Notes under the pieces: generated by a model
Told to the model about the DNA's origin: nothing
Database searches by the model: none
Seen by the model: the letters and a program-made list of their open reading frames with translations, nothing else
Made by a program: the position numbers and the translations under genes
Part shown: in pieces, positions 45,382 to 53,271 of the stretch
How the letters are laid out: every line of letters starts with the position of its first letter
Numbering within the stretch: position 1 is the first letter of the stretch
Assembly (NCBI RefSeq): GCF_001456955.1
Contig: NZ_KQ758471.1
Location: 276,704-340,703 of the forward strand
DNA length: 64,000 nt
Origin: Microbacterium enclense
GTDB lineage: Bacteria > Actinomycetota > Actinomycetes > Actinomycetales > Microbacteriaceae
Direction: 5' to 3'

Positions 45382-45950
45382 TCGTCTTCTTCCTCGTCCG
45401 TGTGCACGTCGCCGACGGTGACGTCGACGCGGCCCACCTTCAGGTCGCCGTGCTGCTCGATGGCGGAGCGGATGCCGTCGCGCATCTCGTCGACCGCGGC
45501 GGTCATGGCGCGCCCGAAGCGCACGCTGACCGTGACGCGCACGTCGAGCGGCGCGTCCGGCTCGGGCTGGTCCAGCCGCACACGACCGACCAGGACACCC
45601 TCGACCCCGTCGCCGACGCTGCGGATCAGTTCGTACAGCGCACCCTCGGTCACGACGATCTCGGTGCCGTCGTCGGCGCGGGCGAGCGGGATGTCACGGC
45701 CCGCGCGGAACTCGCGCATGACCTGGCGCATGATGCTGTCGTACCAGGAATCGGCGAGGGGCTCGGCGGCCTGCTCCTCGACGATCTCGCGGGAAAGACG
45801 CCCCATCCGCTCCATGGACGCCAAGATGGCCTGACACTCGGCGTTGCGCTCGATGGCGGGAATGCGGGGGGTCCGCCCGCGATCGAGATACGCCGAGAGA
45901 TCCTCGAGGGAGTACCCCGAGCCTCCGATGTCGTCGCTGTGCTCACTCAT
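45378..45950 (-). CDS. Asp23/Gls24-family protein
   Basis: 190 residues. A charged N-terminal half with RNAECQAILASMERMGRLSREI is followed by an Asp23-like domain (VEGVLVGRVRLDQP, VRVTVSVRFGRAMTAAVDEMRDGIRSAI). It ends in an acidic tail. Start 45950 (MSEHSDDIGG), 5 nt after the sigma factor gene. The family is linked to envelope stress. Confidence 0.75.
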   Translation of the reverse strand: MSEHSDDIGGSGYSLEDLSAYLDRGRTPRIPAIERNAECQAILASMERMGRLSREIVEEQAAEPLADSWYDSIMRQVMREFRAGRDIPLARADDGTEIVVTEGALYELIRSVGDGVEGVLVGRVRLDQPEPDAPLDVRVTVSVRFGRAMTAAVDEMRDGIRSAIEQHGDLKVGRVDVTVGDVHTDEEEDE

Positions 45951-45955
45951 ACCGG

Positions 45956-46498
45956 TCACCTCCACTCCTGCATGCGTTCCAACACGGTCTTGCGCGCGCG
46001 GGCCAGACGGCCTCGCACGGTCGCGGCGGTCTCTCCGACCTCGACGGCGATCTCGTCGTAGCTGTGACCGCCGACCTCGCGCAGCACCCAGACGACCCGC
46101 AGTTCCTCCGGCAGCTCGCCGAGGATCTTCTTCAGCGCGTCCATCTGCGACGATGCCACAACCGCACGCTCCGGGTCGTCCTTCGCCGAGACCATCTGCT
46201 CGTCGATCTGCTCCGAGACCTTGCGGGCGCGCATCCGGTCGGTCGCCTTGCGCGACACGATGGTCGTGAGCCAGCTGCGCACCTTCTCGGGGTCGGTCAG
46301 ATCGGGCAACCGGCGCCACGCGGTGATGAGCGCTTCCTGCACGCAGTCGTCGGCGTCGGCACGCGAGCCGGTCAGCCTCGTCGCGAAGGCGACGAGGAAG
46401 GGCGCGTGCCGGCGCACCAGCACCCCGAAGGCGAGCTGGTCGCCGTCGGCCGCGCGCGACGCGAGGAACGCGTCGGTGGCGGAGGACAAAGAGGGCAT
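45956..46498 (-). CDS. ECF-type RNA polymerase sigma factor
   Basis: 180 residues. Region 2 (LGVLVRRHAPFLVAFATRLTG-like; DADDCVQEALITAWRRL) and region 4 (LPEELRVVWVLREVGGHSYDEIAVEVGETAATVRGRLARAR). First gene of an operon with two Asp23-type genes, divergent from a third. It may drive the inverted-repeat-containing promoters at 46499–46620. Confidence 0.9.
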   Translation of the reverse strand: MPSLSSATDAFLASRAADGDQLAFGVLVRRHAPFLVAFATRLTGSRADADDCVQEALITAWRRLPDLTDPEKVRSWLTTIVSRKATDRMRARKVSEQIDEQMVSAKDDPERAVVASSQMDALKKILGELPEELRVVWVLREVGGHSYDEIAVEVGETAATVRGRLARARKTVLERMQEWR

Positions 46499-46539
46499 CG
46501 CAGTTCCTGTCAGCGGATTTCCAGCCGCGGATCCGTGAC

Positions 46540-46573
46540 GTTTCGCGAACCCGGCTCGTCCCCATAGCGAAAC
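46540..46573. promoter_or_regulatory. Inverted repeat in the sigma/Asp23 divergent promoter
   Basis: GTTTCGC (46540–46546) and GCGAAAC (46567–46573), exact complements 20 bp apart, in the 122-bp gap between divergent genes. The spacing resembles back-to-back promoter elements read by the same sigma factor, or a looped operator. Confidence 0.5.
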
Positions 46574-46620
46574 ACCCCGGGCCGTCCGGGGCTTCGGAGC
46601 TTGACGAAAGGACCCTGCTC

Positions 46621-47049
46621 ATGGCACAGAACGACTCCACCCCGACCCGCACCCGCACCGACGGCGGCGGCGGCGGCGGCGGCAAGACCGTCGTCGTCGA
46701 CCCCGTCGTCGCCAAGGTCGCCGGCATCGCCGCGGCCGAGGTAACGGGCGTCCACGCCCTCGGTGGAGGCGCCGCCCGCGTCATCGGCAACATCCGTCAG
46801 GCCGTGGGCGCCAAGGACTACGCGCAGGGTGTGAGCGTCGAGGTGGGCGAGACCGAGGTCGCCGCCGACATCGCCATCCAGGTCGACTACCCCGAGCGCA
46901 TCCAGCGCGTCGCCGGCAACGTGCGCTCGGCCGTCGAGAAGGCGATCACCGAGATCGTCGGCATGAAGGTCGTCGAGGTGAACGTCACCGTGGTCGACGT
47001 GTTCATCCCCGGCGACGACGACGAGCAGGACGAGGCGCGCGTCCACTGA
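46621..47049 (+). CDS. Asp23/Gls24-family envelope stress protein
   Basis: 142 residues. A Thr/Gly-rich N-terminus with a poly-Gly run precedes a full Asp23 domain (VVAKVAGIAAAEVTGVHALGGG, VSVEVGETEVAADIAIQVDY, VVEVNVTVVDVFIP). It is the best family match of the three in this module. Divergent from the ECF sigma gene and followed by a terminator. Confidence 0.88.
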   Translation: MAQNDSTPTRTRTDGGGGGGGKTVVVDPVVAKVAGIAAAEVTGVHALGGGAARVIGNIRQAVGAKDYAQGVSVEVGETEVAADIAIQVDYPERIQRVAGNVRSAVEKAITEIVGMKVVEVNVTVVDVFIPGDDDEQDEARVH

Positions 47050-47055
47050 CCCGTC

Positions 47056-47093
47056 GCGAACGGCCCGCGCGGACCGGCTCGCGGGCCGTTCGC
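47056..47093. terminator. Terminator after the Asp23 gene
   Basis: A 13-bp perfect stem GCGAACGGCCCGC / GCGGGCCGTTCGC, loop 12 nt, 6 nt after the stop codon. Confidence 0.75.
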
Positions 47094-47162
47094 CGTCAAC
47101 CCACCGCGTGATGTCGGAGATCGGCACTACTTTCGATCTCATCCCCGATTCGAAGGACCCCC

Positions 47163-48005
47163 ATGCGTATCGCCCTCACCGGTTCGTCCGGCAAACTCGG
47201 CACCGTCGTCGCGCGCGAACTGCGCGCAGCGGGCCACGACGTCATCGGCCTCGACCTCCACGGCGAGCGCGGGCCCGGCTTCGTGCAGATCGACCTCACC
47301 GACTACGGCCAGGTGATCGACGCCCTGGCCGGCGTCAACGACCAGCACACGGGTTTCGACGCCGTCGTGCACCTCGGAGCGATCCCCGCCCCCGGCATCC
47401 GCTCCGACATCGCCACGTTCCACAACAACATGACCGCCACGTTCAACGTGTTCTGGGCGGCCGTGCGTCTCGGCATCCAGCGGATCGTGTACGCCTCGAG
47501 CGAGACAGTGCTGGGGCTGCCCTTCGATGTGCCGCCGCCGTACATCCCCGTCGACGAGGAGTACGCCCCGCGGCCCGAGTCGGTCTACTCGCTCGTGAAG
47601 ACGCTCGAGGAGCGCCTCGCGACCGAGCTGGTGCGCTGGAACCCCGAGCTGTCGATCACGGCGCTGCGCTTCTCGAACGTCATGGTGCCCGACGATTACG
47701 CCGAGTTCCCCTTCGATGCCGACGCGCGCACGCGCAAGTGGAACCTGTGGGGCTACATCGACGCCCGCGACGGGTCGCAGGCGATCGAGCGTGCCCTCGA
47801 GACCGCACCGGCCGGCTTCGACACGTTCATCATCGCCGCCGCCGACACGGTGATGACGCGCGCGAACGCCGAGCTCGTCACCGAGGTCTTCCCCGGCGTC
47901 GAGACCCGGGGAGAGCTGGGCGAGCACACCACCCTGCTGTCGATCGACAAGGCCCGACGTGTGCTGGGGTACGACCCCCAACACTCGTGGCGCGATCACC
48001 GCTGA
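47163..48005 (+). CDS. Extended SDR NAD-dependent epimerase/dehydratase
   Basis: 280 residues. GSSGKLGTVVARELRAAG (GxxGxxG), AVVHLGAIPAPG, ASSETVLGLPF and the catalytic YSLVK. It resembles nucleotide-sugar epimerases and uronate dehydrogenases; the substrate is unknown. The small gene at 48085 follows closely. Confidence 0.83.
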   Translation: MRIALTGSSGKLGTVVARELRAAGHDVIGLDLHGERGPGFVQIDLTDYGQVIDALAGVNDQHTGFDAVVHLGAIPAPGIRSDIATFHNNMTATFNVFWAAVRLGIQRIVYASSETVLGLPFDVPPPYIPVDEEYAPRPESVYSLVKTLEERLATELVRWNPELSITALRFSNVMVPDDYAEFPFDADARTRKWNLWGYIDARDGSQAIERALETAPAGFDTFIIAAADTVMTRANAELVTEVFPGVETRGELGEHTTLLSIDKARRVLGYDPQHSWRDHR

Positions 48006-48084
48006 CCGCTCGACCACGTGGGCGCGGCCCGGCGCCGCGCCCACCGGCCCCGCACGGGCGCCGGTGACGCAGAAGGAAGACACG

Positions 48085-48354
48085 ATGCCCGACTCCCCCG
48101 CCGCCGACGATCAGCCGGTCATCCCGCTGCCCACCGCGCACGAGAAAGAAGTCAGCTTCCTGGCGCGCAGCGGTGCGGTCGTGACCCTGCGACTGATCGA
48201 CACCGGGCGTTACGAGGTCAAGCTCGACACCCGGGGCGACTACACCGCCGTTCTGCTCTTCGACGGCGAGACGTTCGAGCTGCACCCGGCCCCGGGGGTG
48301 CACGCGCTCGGCGGTACCGGACTGTCGGCGACCGAGATCTACGAGGGGTTCTGA
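48085..48354 (+). CDS. Conserved small protein of unknown function
   Basis: 89 residues with GAVVTLRLIDTGRYEVKLDT and TAVLLFDGETFELHPAPG, probably a small beta-rich fold. AGAAGGAAG precedes the ATG at 48085. No family recognised. It lies between the SDR gene and the disulfide-reductase-like gene on the same strand. Confidence 0.7.
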   Translation: MPDSPAADDQPVIPLPTAHEKEVSFLARSGAVVTLRLIDTGRYEVKLDTRGDYTAVLLFDGETFELHPAPGVHALGGTGLSATEIYEGF

Positions 48355-48430
48355 CCCGCGGGCGCAAGCCCCGCGGCGCCGGCGCCGGCGCGGGCTTGAC
48401 TGGGGCCATCGACCAGCCGGGAGGAACACC

Positions 48431-49837
48431 GTGAGCGACCACGCCGACAGCTACGACATCGCCGTGATCGGCGCGGGACCGGCCGGAACCGCCGCTGCGC
48501 TGCGGGCGGCCGAGCTCGGTGCCTCGGTCGTGGTGCTCGAGGCCGGCCGCGTCGGCGGCACGTGCGTCAACACGGGCTGCGTCCCCACGCGGGTGTTGGC
48601 GAAAGCCGCCCGCCTGATGCGCGAGACGCGGTCCGCCGACGACTACGGGATCGTCGTCGATGAACCGCGGGTGGACTGGCCGGCGGTGGTGGCACGGGTG
48701 GGCGAGCGGGTGGATGCCGTGCGCTCCATCAAGCGCGAGGCGGAGCGTTTCGCCGCCGCCGGCGTCGACCTGATCCACGAGGGGCGCGCGCGCTTCGTCG
48801 ACGACCACACGCTCGAACTCGACAGCGGACGGCGCGTCCGCGCGGAGTCGATCCTGGTCTGCGTGGGCGGGCACTCCCGGCGCCTGCCGGTCACGGGCGC
48901 CGAGCTCGCGACCGTTCCGGAAGACGTGCTGTCGCTGAGCGACCTCCCGCGACGCGTCGCGGTCATCGGGGCGGGCAACACCGGCGCGCAGCTGGTCACG
49001 GTGTTCCGCTCCTTCGGATCGGAGGTCACGCTGCTCGACGTCGCGCCGCGCGTCCTCATGGCATCCGACGCCCGCATCTCGACCGCGATCGCCGAATCGT
49101 TCACCGCGCACGGCGTCGACGTGCACACGGGCATCGAGACGGTCGAACGCCTCGACGAGCACGACGGCGCGATCCGCCTCGCCTGGCGCGAGGACGGTGA
49201 GACCCGCACCGTCGACACCGACGTCGTCATCATGGCCACCGGCTGGCCCGCCGACGTCGAAGACCTCGGCCTCGACCGCGCGGGCATCGCCGTGGAGCGC
49301 TCGGCCATCCCCGTCGACCGCTACTTCCGCACGATCGTGCCGCACATCCTCGCCGTGGGTGACGCGAACGGACGCGACATGCTCGTGCAGGCGGCGCAGT
49401 TCGAGGGCGAGGCCGCCGCCGAGAACGCCGTGCTCGGAGCCAACCGCCGCACGCCCCATCACCTGCTCCCCGCGGGAGGGTTCACCGATCCCGATTACGC
49501 CGGTGTCGGCCTCACCGAGGAGCAGGCGCGCGACCGGGACCCCTCGTGCGTCGTCGCGACGGTGCGCTTCGCCGATCTCGATCGAGCGGTGATCGACGAC
49601 CGCGAGCGCGGCTTCCTCACCCTCATCGCCGACCGCCGCCGGGAACTGATCCTCGGAGCGCACGCGGTGGGCGAGAACGCCGTCGAGGTCATCCAGTCGG
49701 TCACCACGGCCATGGCCGCGGGGATCGACGTCGCCACCCTCGCCGGGGTGCGCTTCGCGTACCCCACCTACAGCGCCGTGATCGGCAACGCGGCGCGGGC
49801 GCTGCTGCACGCCGACGCCCCCGCGCTCCTGGAGTGA
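48431..49837 (+). CDS. Pyridine nucleotide-disulfide reductase family flavoprotein (MerA/Lpd-like)
   Basis: 468 residues. FAD motif GAGPAGTAAALRAAELG, redox CxxxxC in GGTCVNTGCVPTR, NAD motif VIGAGNTGAQ and ILAVGDANG. The C-terminal segment reads FAYPTYSAVIG where true lipoamide or mercuric reductases have H-x-H-P-T-x-x-E, so the catalytic His and Glu are absent. It is not a standard Lpd or MerA. GGAGG lies before GTG 48431. Confidence 0.85.
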   Translation: MSDHADSYDIAVIGAGPAGTAAALRAAELGASVVVLEAGRVGGTCVNTGCVPTRVLAKAARLMRETRSADDYGIVVDEPRVDWPAVVARVGERVDAVRSIKREAERFAAAGVDLIHEGRARFVDDHTLELDSGRRVRAESILVCVGGHSRRLPVTGAELATVPEDVLSLSDLPRRVAVIGAGNTGAQLVTVFRSFGSEVTLLDVAPRVLMASDARISTAIAESFTAHGVDVHTGIETVERLDEHDGAIRLAWREDGETRTVDTDVVIMATGWPADVEDLGLDRAGIAVERSAIPVDRYFRTIVPHILAVGDANGRDMLVQAAQFEGEAAAENAVLGANRRTPHHLLPAGGFTDPDYAGVGLTEEQARDRDPSCVVATVRFADLDRAVIDDRERGFLTLIADRRRELILGAHAVGENAVEVIQSVTTAMAAGIDVATLAGVRFAYPTYSAVIGNAARALLHADAPALLE

Positions 49838-49849
49838 CACACTGACATC

Positions 49850-50473
49850 GTGACCGCCGCCGACTCCGCCACGACGACCGCCGACGCCCCCGCCCGGCGC
49901 GGGCGTCCCGGATACGACCGCGACGGCATCCTCGCCGTGGCCGTGCAATTGTTCAACGAGCAGGGATACGACGCCACGAGCGTGTCCGACCTGGCGCGAC
50001 GCCTGGGGCTTGCGAAGTCGGCGCTCTACCACCATTTCTCCTCGAAGGAGGAGCTGCTCTCGGTCGCGCTGGAGGCAGCCCTGGGCGGTCTCGAGGCCGT
50101 GCTCGACGATCCCCGGGCCTCCGCGGGAGCGGCATCCGACCGCCTCCGCTTCGTGCTCACCGGCGCCACCGACGTGCTCGTCGCGCAGCTCCCCTCCGTC
50201 ACCCTGCTGCTACGCGTGCGCGGCAACGGTCCCGTCGAGCAGGCGGCGCTCGAACGCCGCCGCGTGTTCGATCACCGCGTCACCGACCTCGTCGCCGCAG
50301 CCCAGGCCGAGGGCGACGTGCGCGACGACGTCGACGCCGCCGTCGCCGCACGTCTGCTGTTCGGCATGATCAACTCGGTCGTCGAGTGGTATCGGCCGGG
50401 CGGCGGCGTCGACGGCGGCCGCTTGGGTGCCGACATCGTGCGCATCGCCCTCGACGGCCTGCGCACGTCCTGA
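49850..50473 (+). CDS. TetR-family regulator
   Basis: 207 residues. Helix-turn-helix at residues ~25–65: GILAVAVQLFNEQGYDATSVSDLARRLGLAKSALYHHF. It starts 12 nt after the reductase stop. It is convergent with the MHS transporter gene and could bind the 36-bp operator at 52009, since no other TetR gene is near it. Confidence 0.88.
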   Translation: MTAADSATTTADAPARRGRPGYDRDGILAVAVQLFNEQGYDATSVSDLARRLGLAKSALYHHFSSKEELLSVALEAALGGLEAVLDDPRASAGAASDRLRFVLTGATDVLVAQLPSVTLLLRVRGNGPVEQAALERRRVFDHRVTDLVAAAQAEGDVRDDVDAAVAARLLFGMINSVVEWYRPGGGVDGGRLGADIVRIALDGLRTS

Positions 50474-50598
50474 CCCGGCGTGGCGCCGGGCCCCGGCGCG
50501 TCCCGCCCTGCGCCGCGGTCGCACGTCCGAGATCGCCCGCCGCAGGCGCCCGGCGTGCGCGCTCCCGCCGGTCGTGGAATGTCGCCGCGAACGACGAA

Positions 50599-50630
50599 GA
50601 GGGGCCCCGCGCCGACGCACGGGGCCCCTC
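50599..50630. terminator. Bidirectional terminator between tetR and MFS genes
   Basis: Stem GAGGGGCCCCG / CGGGGCCCCTC, loop 10 nt, between convergent genes, 15 nt from the transporter stop. Confidence 0.78.
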
Positions 50631-50645
50631 CGACGGCATCCGGGA

Positions 50646-51968
50646 TCACGCCCGCAGGTCGACGCCCTTCGGCTCGCGGATCATCGAGACCGCGGCGAGC
50701 GACACGAGGGCGGCCACGGCGATGTAGAGGCCGATCGTCCACGATGCCCCCGTGGAACGCAGCAGCGCCTCGGCGATCATCGGGGCGAAGGCGCCGCCCA
50801 TGATGGCGCCGAGCGCATAGCCGATCGAGACGCCGGAGTACCGCACGTTCGCGGGGAACATCTCGGCGTACAGCGCCGCCTGCGGTCCGTACGACAGGCC
50901 GAGGCCGAGGGTCATGACGAACAGGGCGACGAAGTACCAGACGATGTTCGCGGTGTCGATGAGGAACCACATCGGCACGGCCCAGACCGCCAGCAGCAGG
51001 TAGCCGAGCTGGAAGGTGCGCACGCGTCCGAGACGGTCCGAGAGCCATCCGCCCCACAGGGTGAAACCGAGCCACCCGAAGGATGCCAGGGTCGTGGCGA
51101 GAAGGACGGTGGGTCGCTCCAGCCCGAGAACCGACACCGAGTACGTCGCGAAGAACGCGATGAGCAGGTAGCCGGCGGCGTTGTTGCCGATGAAGACGAA
51201 CGCGGTGAGCGCGACCTGACGCCAGTTGCGGCGGAACAGCTGCCCGAGCGGAGCCGACGACTCCTTGCGGCGACGCACGAGGTCTTCGAACACGGGGCTC
51301 TCCTCCACCGCGCGGCGGATGACGTAGCCGACCACGATGAGCACGATCGAGAACAGGAAGGGCACGCGCCATCCCCACTCCAGGAACGCCTCGGCCGACA
51401 TCGACGACGTGAGCACCCAGAGGGTCGCGGTGGCGAGGATCATGCCCACCGGCACACCGATCTGGGGGTAGGCGCCGAAGTATCCGCGGCGATTGACGGG
51501 GGCGTGCTCGACCGAGAGCAGCGCCGCCCCTCCCCACTCGCCACCGGCCGAGAAGCCCTGCAGCACCCGCAGGAGGATCAGCAGGATGGGCGCGGCGATG
51601 CCGATGGCGGCGTAGGTGGGCAGCAGGCCGATGAGCGCCGTCGAGACGCCCATCATGATGAGGGTCAGCACCAGCATCTTCTTGCGGCCGAGTTTGTCGC
51701 CGAGGTAACCGGCGACCACGGCCCCGAGCGGGCGGAACAGGAACGAGATGCCGATCGTCGCCCATGACAGCACCTGGGCGATGGCGGGATCGCTCTCGGC
51801 CAGGGGCGCGAGGAAGAGGGGCGCGAGCACGAGTCCCGCCGCCTGGGCGTAGATGAAGAAGTCGTACCACTCGATCGAGGTGCCCACGAGGGTGCCGGCG
51901 AGCACGCGGCGCTCCTCCCGGGTGACGCCGGCGGTAGGGGGTGCGGATGCCGCTGTGTGCGAGGCCAT
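50646..51968 (-). CDS. MFS transporter, metabolite:H+ symporter (MHS) family
   Basis: 440 residues, 12 membrane helices. VGTSIEWYDFFIYAQAAGLV is the MHS opening; GYLGDKLGRKKMLVLTLIMM is motif A; LQGFSAGGEWGGAALLSVEHAP is highly typical. It imports organic acids. Start 51968 (MASHTAASAP). It is divergent from a PaaI-type thioesterase with a shared palindromic operator. Confidence 0.9.
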   Translation of the reverse strand: MASHTAASAPPTAGVTREERRVLAGTLVGTSIEWYDFFIYAQAAGLVLAPLFLAPLAESDPAIAQVLSWATIGISFLFRPLGAVVAGYLGDKLGRKKMLVLTLIMMGVSTALIGLLPTYAAIGIAAPILLILLRVLQGFSAGGEWGGAALLSVEHAPVNRRGYFGAYPQIGVPVGMILATATLWVLTSSMSAEAFLEWGWRVPFLFSIVLIVVGYVIRRAVEESPVFEDLVRRRKESSAPLGQLFRRNWRQVALTAFVFIGNNAAGYLLIAFFATYSVSVLGLERPTVLLATTLASFGWLGFTLWGGWLSDRLGRVRTFQLGYLLLAVWAVPMWFLIDTANIVWYFVALFVMTLGLGLSYGPQAALYAEMFPANVRYSGVSIGYALGAIMGGAFAPMIAEALLRSTGASWTIGLYIAVAALVSLAAVSMIREPKGVDLRA

Positions 51969-52008
51969 GAGAACTCCGTCGTTCCGTGGGGCGGGTGGGA
52001 CGCCGACC

Positions 52009-52044
52009 GACACTGTTACCGACCGAGCGTTCAGTAATAGTGTC
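52009..52044. promoter_or_regulatory. 36-bp palindromic TetR-type operator
   Basis: Outer arms GACACT / AGTGTC and inner arms TTACCGACCG / CGTTCAGTAA form one long, nearly symmetric site. It lies in the middle of the 120-bp divergent gap between the transporter and thioesterase genes. It could repress both. Confidence 0.75.
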
Positions 52045-52088
52045 AGAGCGAGACCCGTCCGACAAGAGGACGGCGGAAGGAGCCGACC

Positions 52089-52481
52089 ATGACCCCGTGG
52101 ACCATCGTGCCGGGCGCCCTCGACGAGCGCCTGGGCATCACCGTCACCGCGCAGTCGGCGGACCGCGTCGAGGCCTGGATGCCGGTCGAAGGGAACACGC
52201 AGTCGCTCGGGCGCCTCCACGGCGGAGCGACCGCGGCCCTCGCCGAAGCGGTCGGGTCGTGGGCGGCCATGATCCACGCGTCGACGCTGGGACGGGTCTG
52301 CGTGGGCGTCGATCTCAACATCACCCATCACCGCGGCGCGCGCACGGGTCGCATCCACGCCGTGGCGACCCCCGCGCACCGCGGTCGACGCGTGGCGACC
52401 TACGACGTCATCGTGCGCGACGACGCCGAGCGGCTCATCGCGACGGCGCGCATCACGAATCTCGTCGTCGATCCGGACTGA
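52089..52481 (+). CDS. Hot-dog thioesterase (PaaI family)
   Basis: 130 residues. GRLHGGATAALAEAVGSWAA carries the HGG catalytic loop, and VGVDLNITHHRGARTGRI follows the PaaI/YbdB pattern. Hydrolyses acyl- or aryl-acyl-CoA. Co-regulated with the MHS transporter by position, suggesting an aromatic or organic acid pathway. Confidence 0.88.
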   Translation: MTPWTIVPGALDERLGITVTAQSADRVEAWMPVEGNTQSLGRLHGGATAALAEAVGSWAAMIHASTLGRVCVGVDLNITHHRGARTGRIHAVATPAHRGRRVATYDVIVRDDAERLIATARITNLVVDPD

Positions 52482-52520
52482 CGCCGACGCTCTGGCATCC
52501 TGGACCGGTGGCGGAGGTCG

Positions 52521-52556
52521 GAGGGGTTGCACTGCCCCCACGCAGTACAACCCCTC
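52521..52556. terminator. Stem-loop after the thioesterase gene
   Basis: GAGGGGTTG-ACTGC / GCAGT-CAACCCCTC: a 15-nt stem with one mismatch and a 6-nt loop, 39 nt after the stop codon. No T-run. Confidence 0.6.
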
Positions 52557-52662
52557 GCCCGCCGAGGTCAGTCCCGAACATCTGTCGACGGGCATGCGGG
52601 TGTCGTCTCGAAGCCGGAGAGGACACCCACCCCCACCACTGCGGTGTCTGGCGAGGAGCGTT

Positions 52663-52708
52663 CCTTACACGCCCCGGGAAAAAACTTTCGTCACGTCGGC
52701 GTGTAAGG
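52663..52708. promoter_or_regulatory. Inverted repeat flanking the likely ECF promoter
   Basis: CCTTACACGCC (52663–52673) and GGCGTGTAAGG (52698–52708) are exact 11-bp complements, 24 bp apart. An A-rich GGGAAAAAACTTTCG lies between them. Located 50 nt before the sigma gene start; probably the operator or promoter of the sigma/anti-sigma operon. Confidence 0.6.
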
Positions 52709-52758
52709 ATTCCCCTCGGCCTGACACTTCCCTTTCGACAGCACGGAGACGCACACCG

Positions 52759-53271
52759 GTGATCGACGAGTCGGAATTCGTGGCGCTCTTCCGTGAGCAC
52801 CACAACGCCGTTCTTCGATTCATCGAACGGCGCGTTTCGGATCGCGAGGCCGCTGCCGATCTCACGATGGACTGCTTCGAGATCGCCTGGCGCAAGCGCG
52901 ACCCCCGTGATCCGTTCGGGCTCCCCTGGCTGTACCGCACCGCACGCAATCTCATTGCAAACGAATACCGACGACGAGACCGGGAGGGAGCCCTGTGGAC
53001 GCACATCGAGGACCACGTGAGAACCCTGTCGAGCGAGGCGGAGCCGGTGTTGGTCGGGCAGCTGCTCGACGTCGTGCGCGCGCTGCCCGAACGCGACCGG
53101 GAGATCCTCTGGTTGACGTACTGGGAGGACCTGCCCGCGACCGAGGTCGCCGTCGTGCTGTCGATGAGCGAGGGCGCCGTGTGGACGAGGCTGAACCGTC
53201 TGCGTTCGCGTCTTCGTCCACTGCTGCGACCCCCCGCGTCGCCCGGCGAGGAGGTGCGCGATGACCAATGA
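52759..53271 (+). CDS. ECF RNA polymerase sigma factor
   Basis: 170 residues. Region 2: EHHNAVLRFIERRVSDREAAADLTMDCFEIAWRK. Region 4: LPERDREILWLTYWEDLPATEVAVVLSMSEGAVWTRLNRLRSRL. GTG 52759 is chosen because the reading before it crosses the inverted repeat. It overlaps the next gene by 11 nt, as sigma/anti-sigma pairs do. Confidence 0.9.
   Translation: MIDESEFVALFREHHNAVLRFIERRVSDREAAADLTMDCFEIAWRKRDPRDPFGLPWLYRTARNLIANEYRRRDREGALWTHIEDHVRTLSSEAEPVLVGQLLDVVRALPERDREILWLTYWEDLPATEVAVVLSMSEGAVWTRLNRLRSRLRPLLRPPASPGEEVRDDQ

Noticed and set aside
48431..49837. Mercuric reductase annotation
   Set aside because: It lacks the N-terminal metal-binding domain and the C-terminal Cys pair and His-Glu; no mer genes are nearby.
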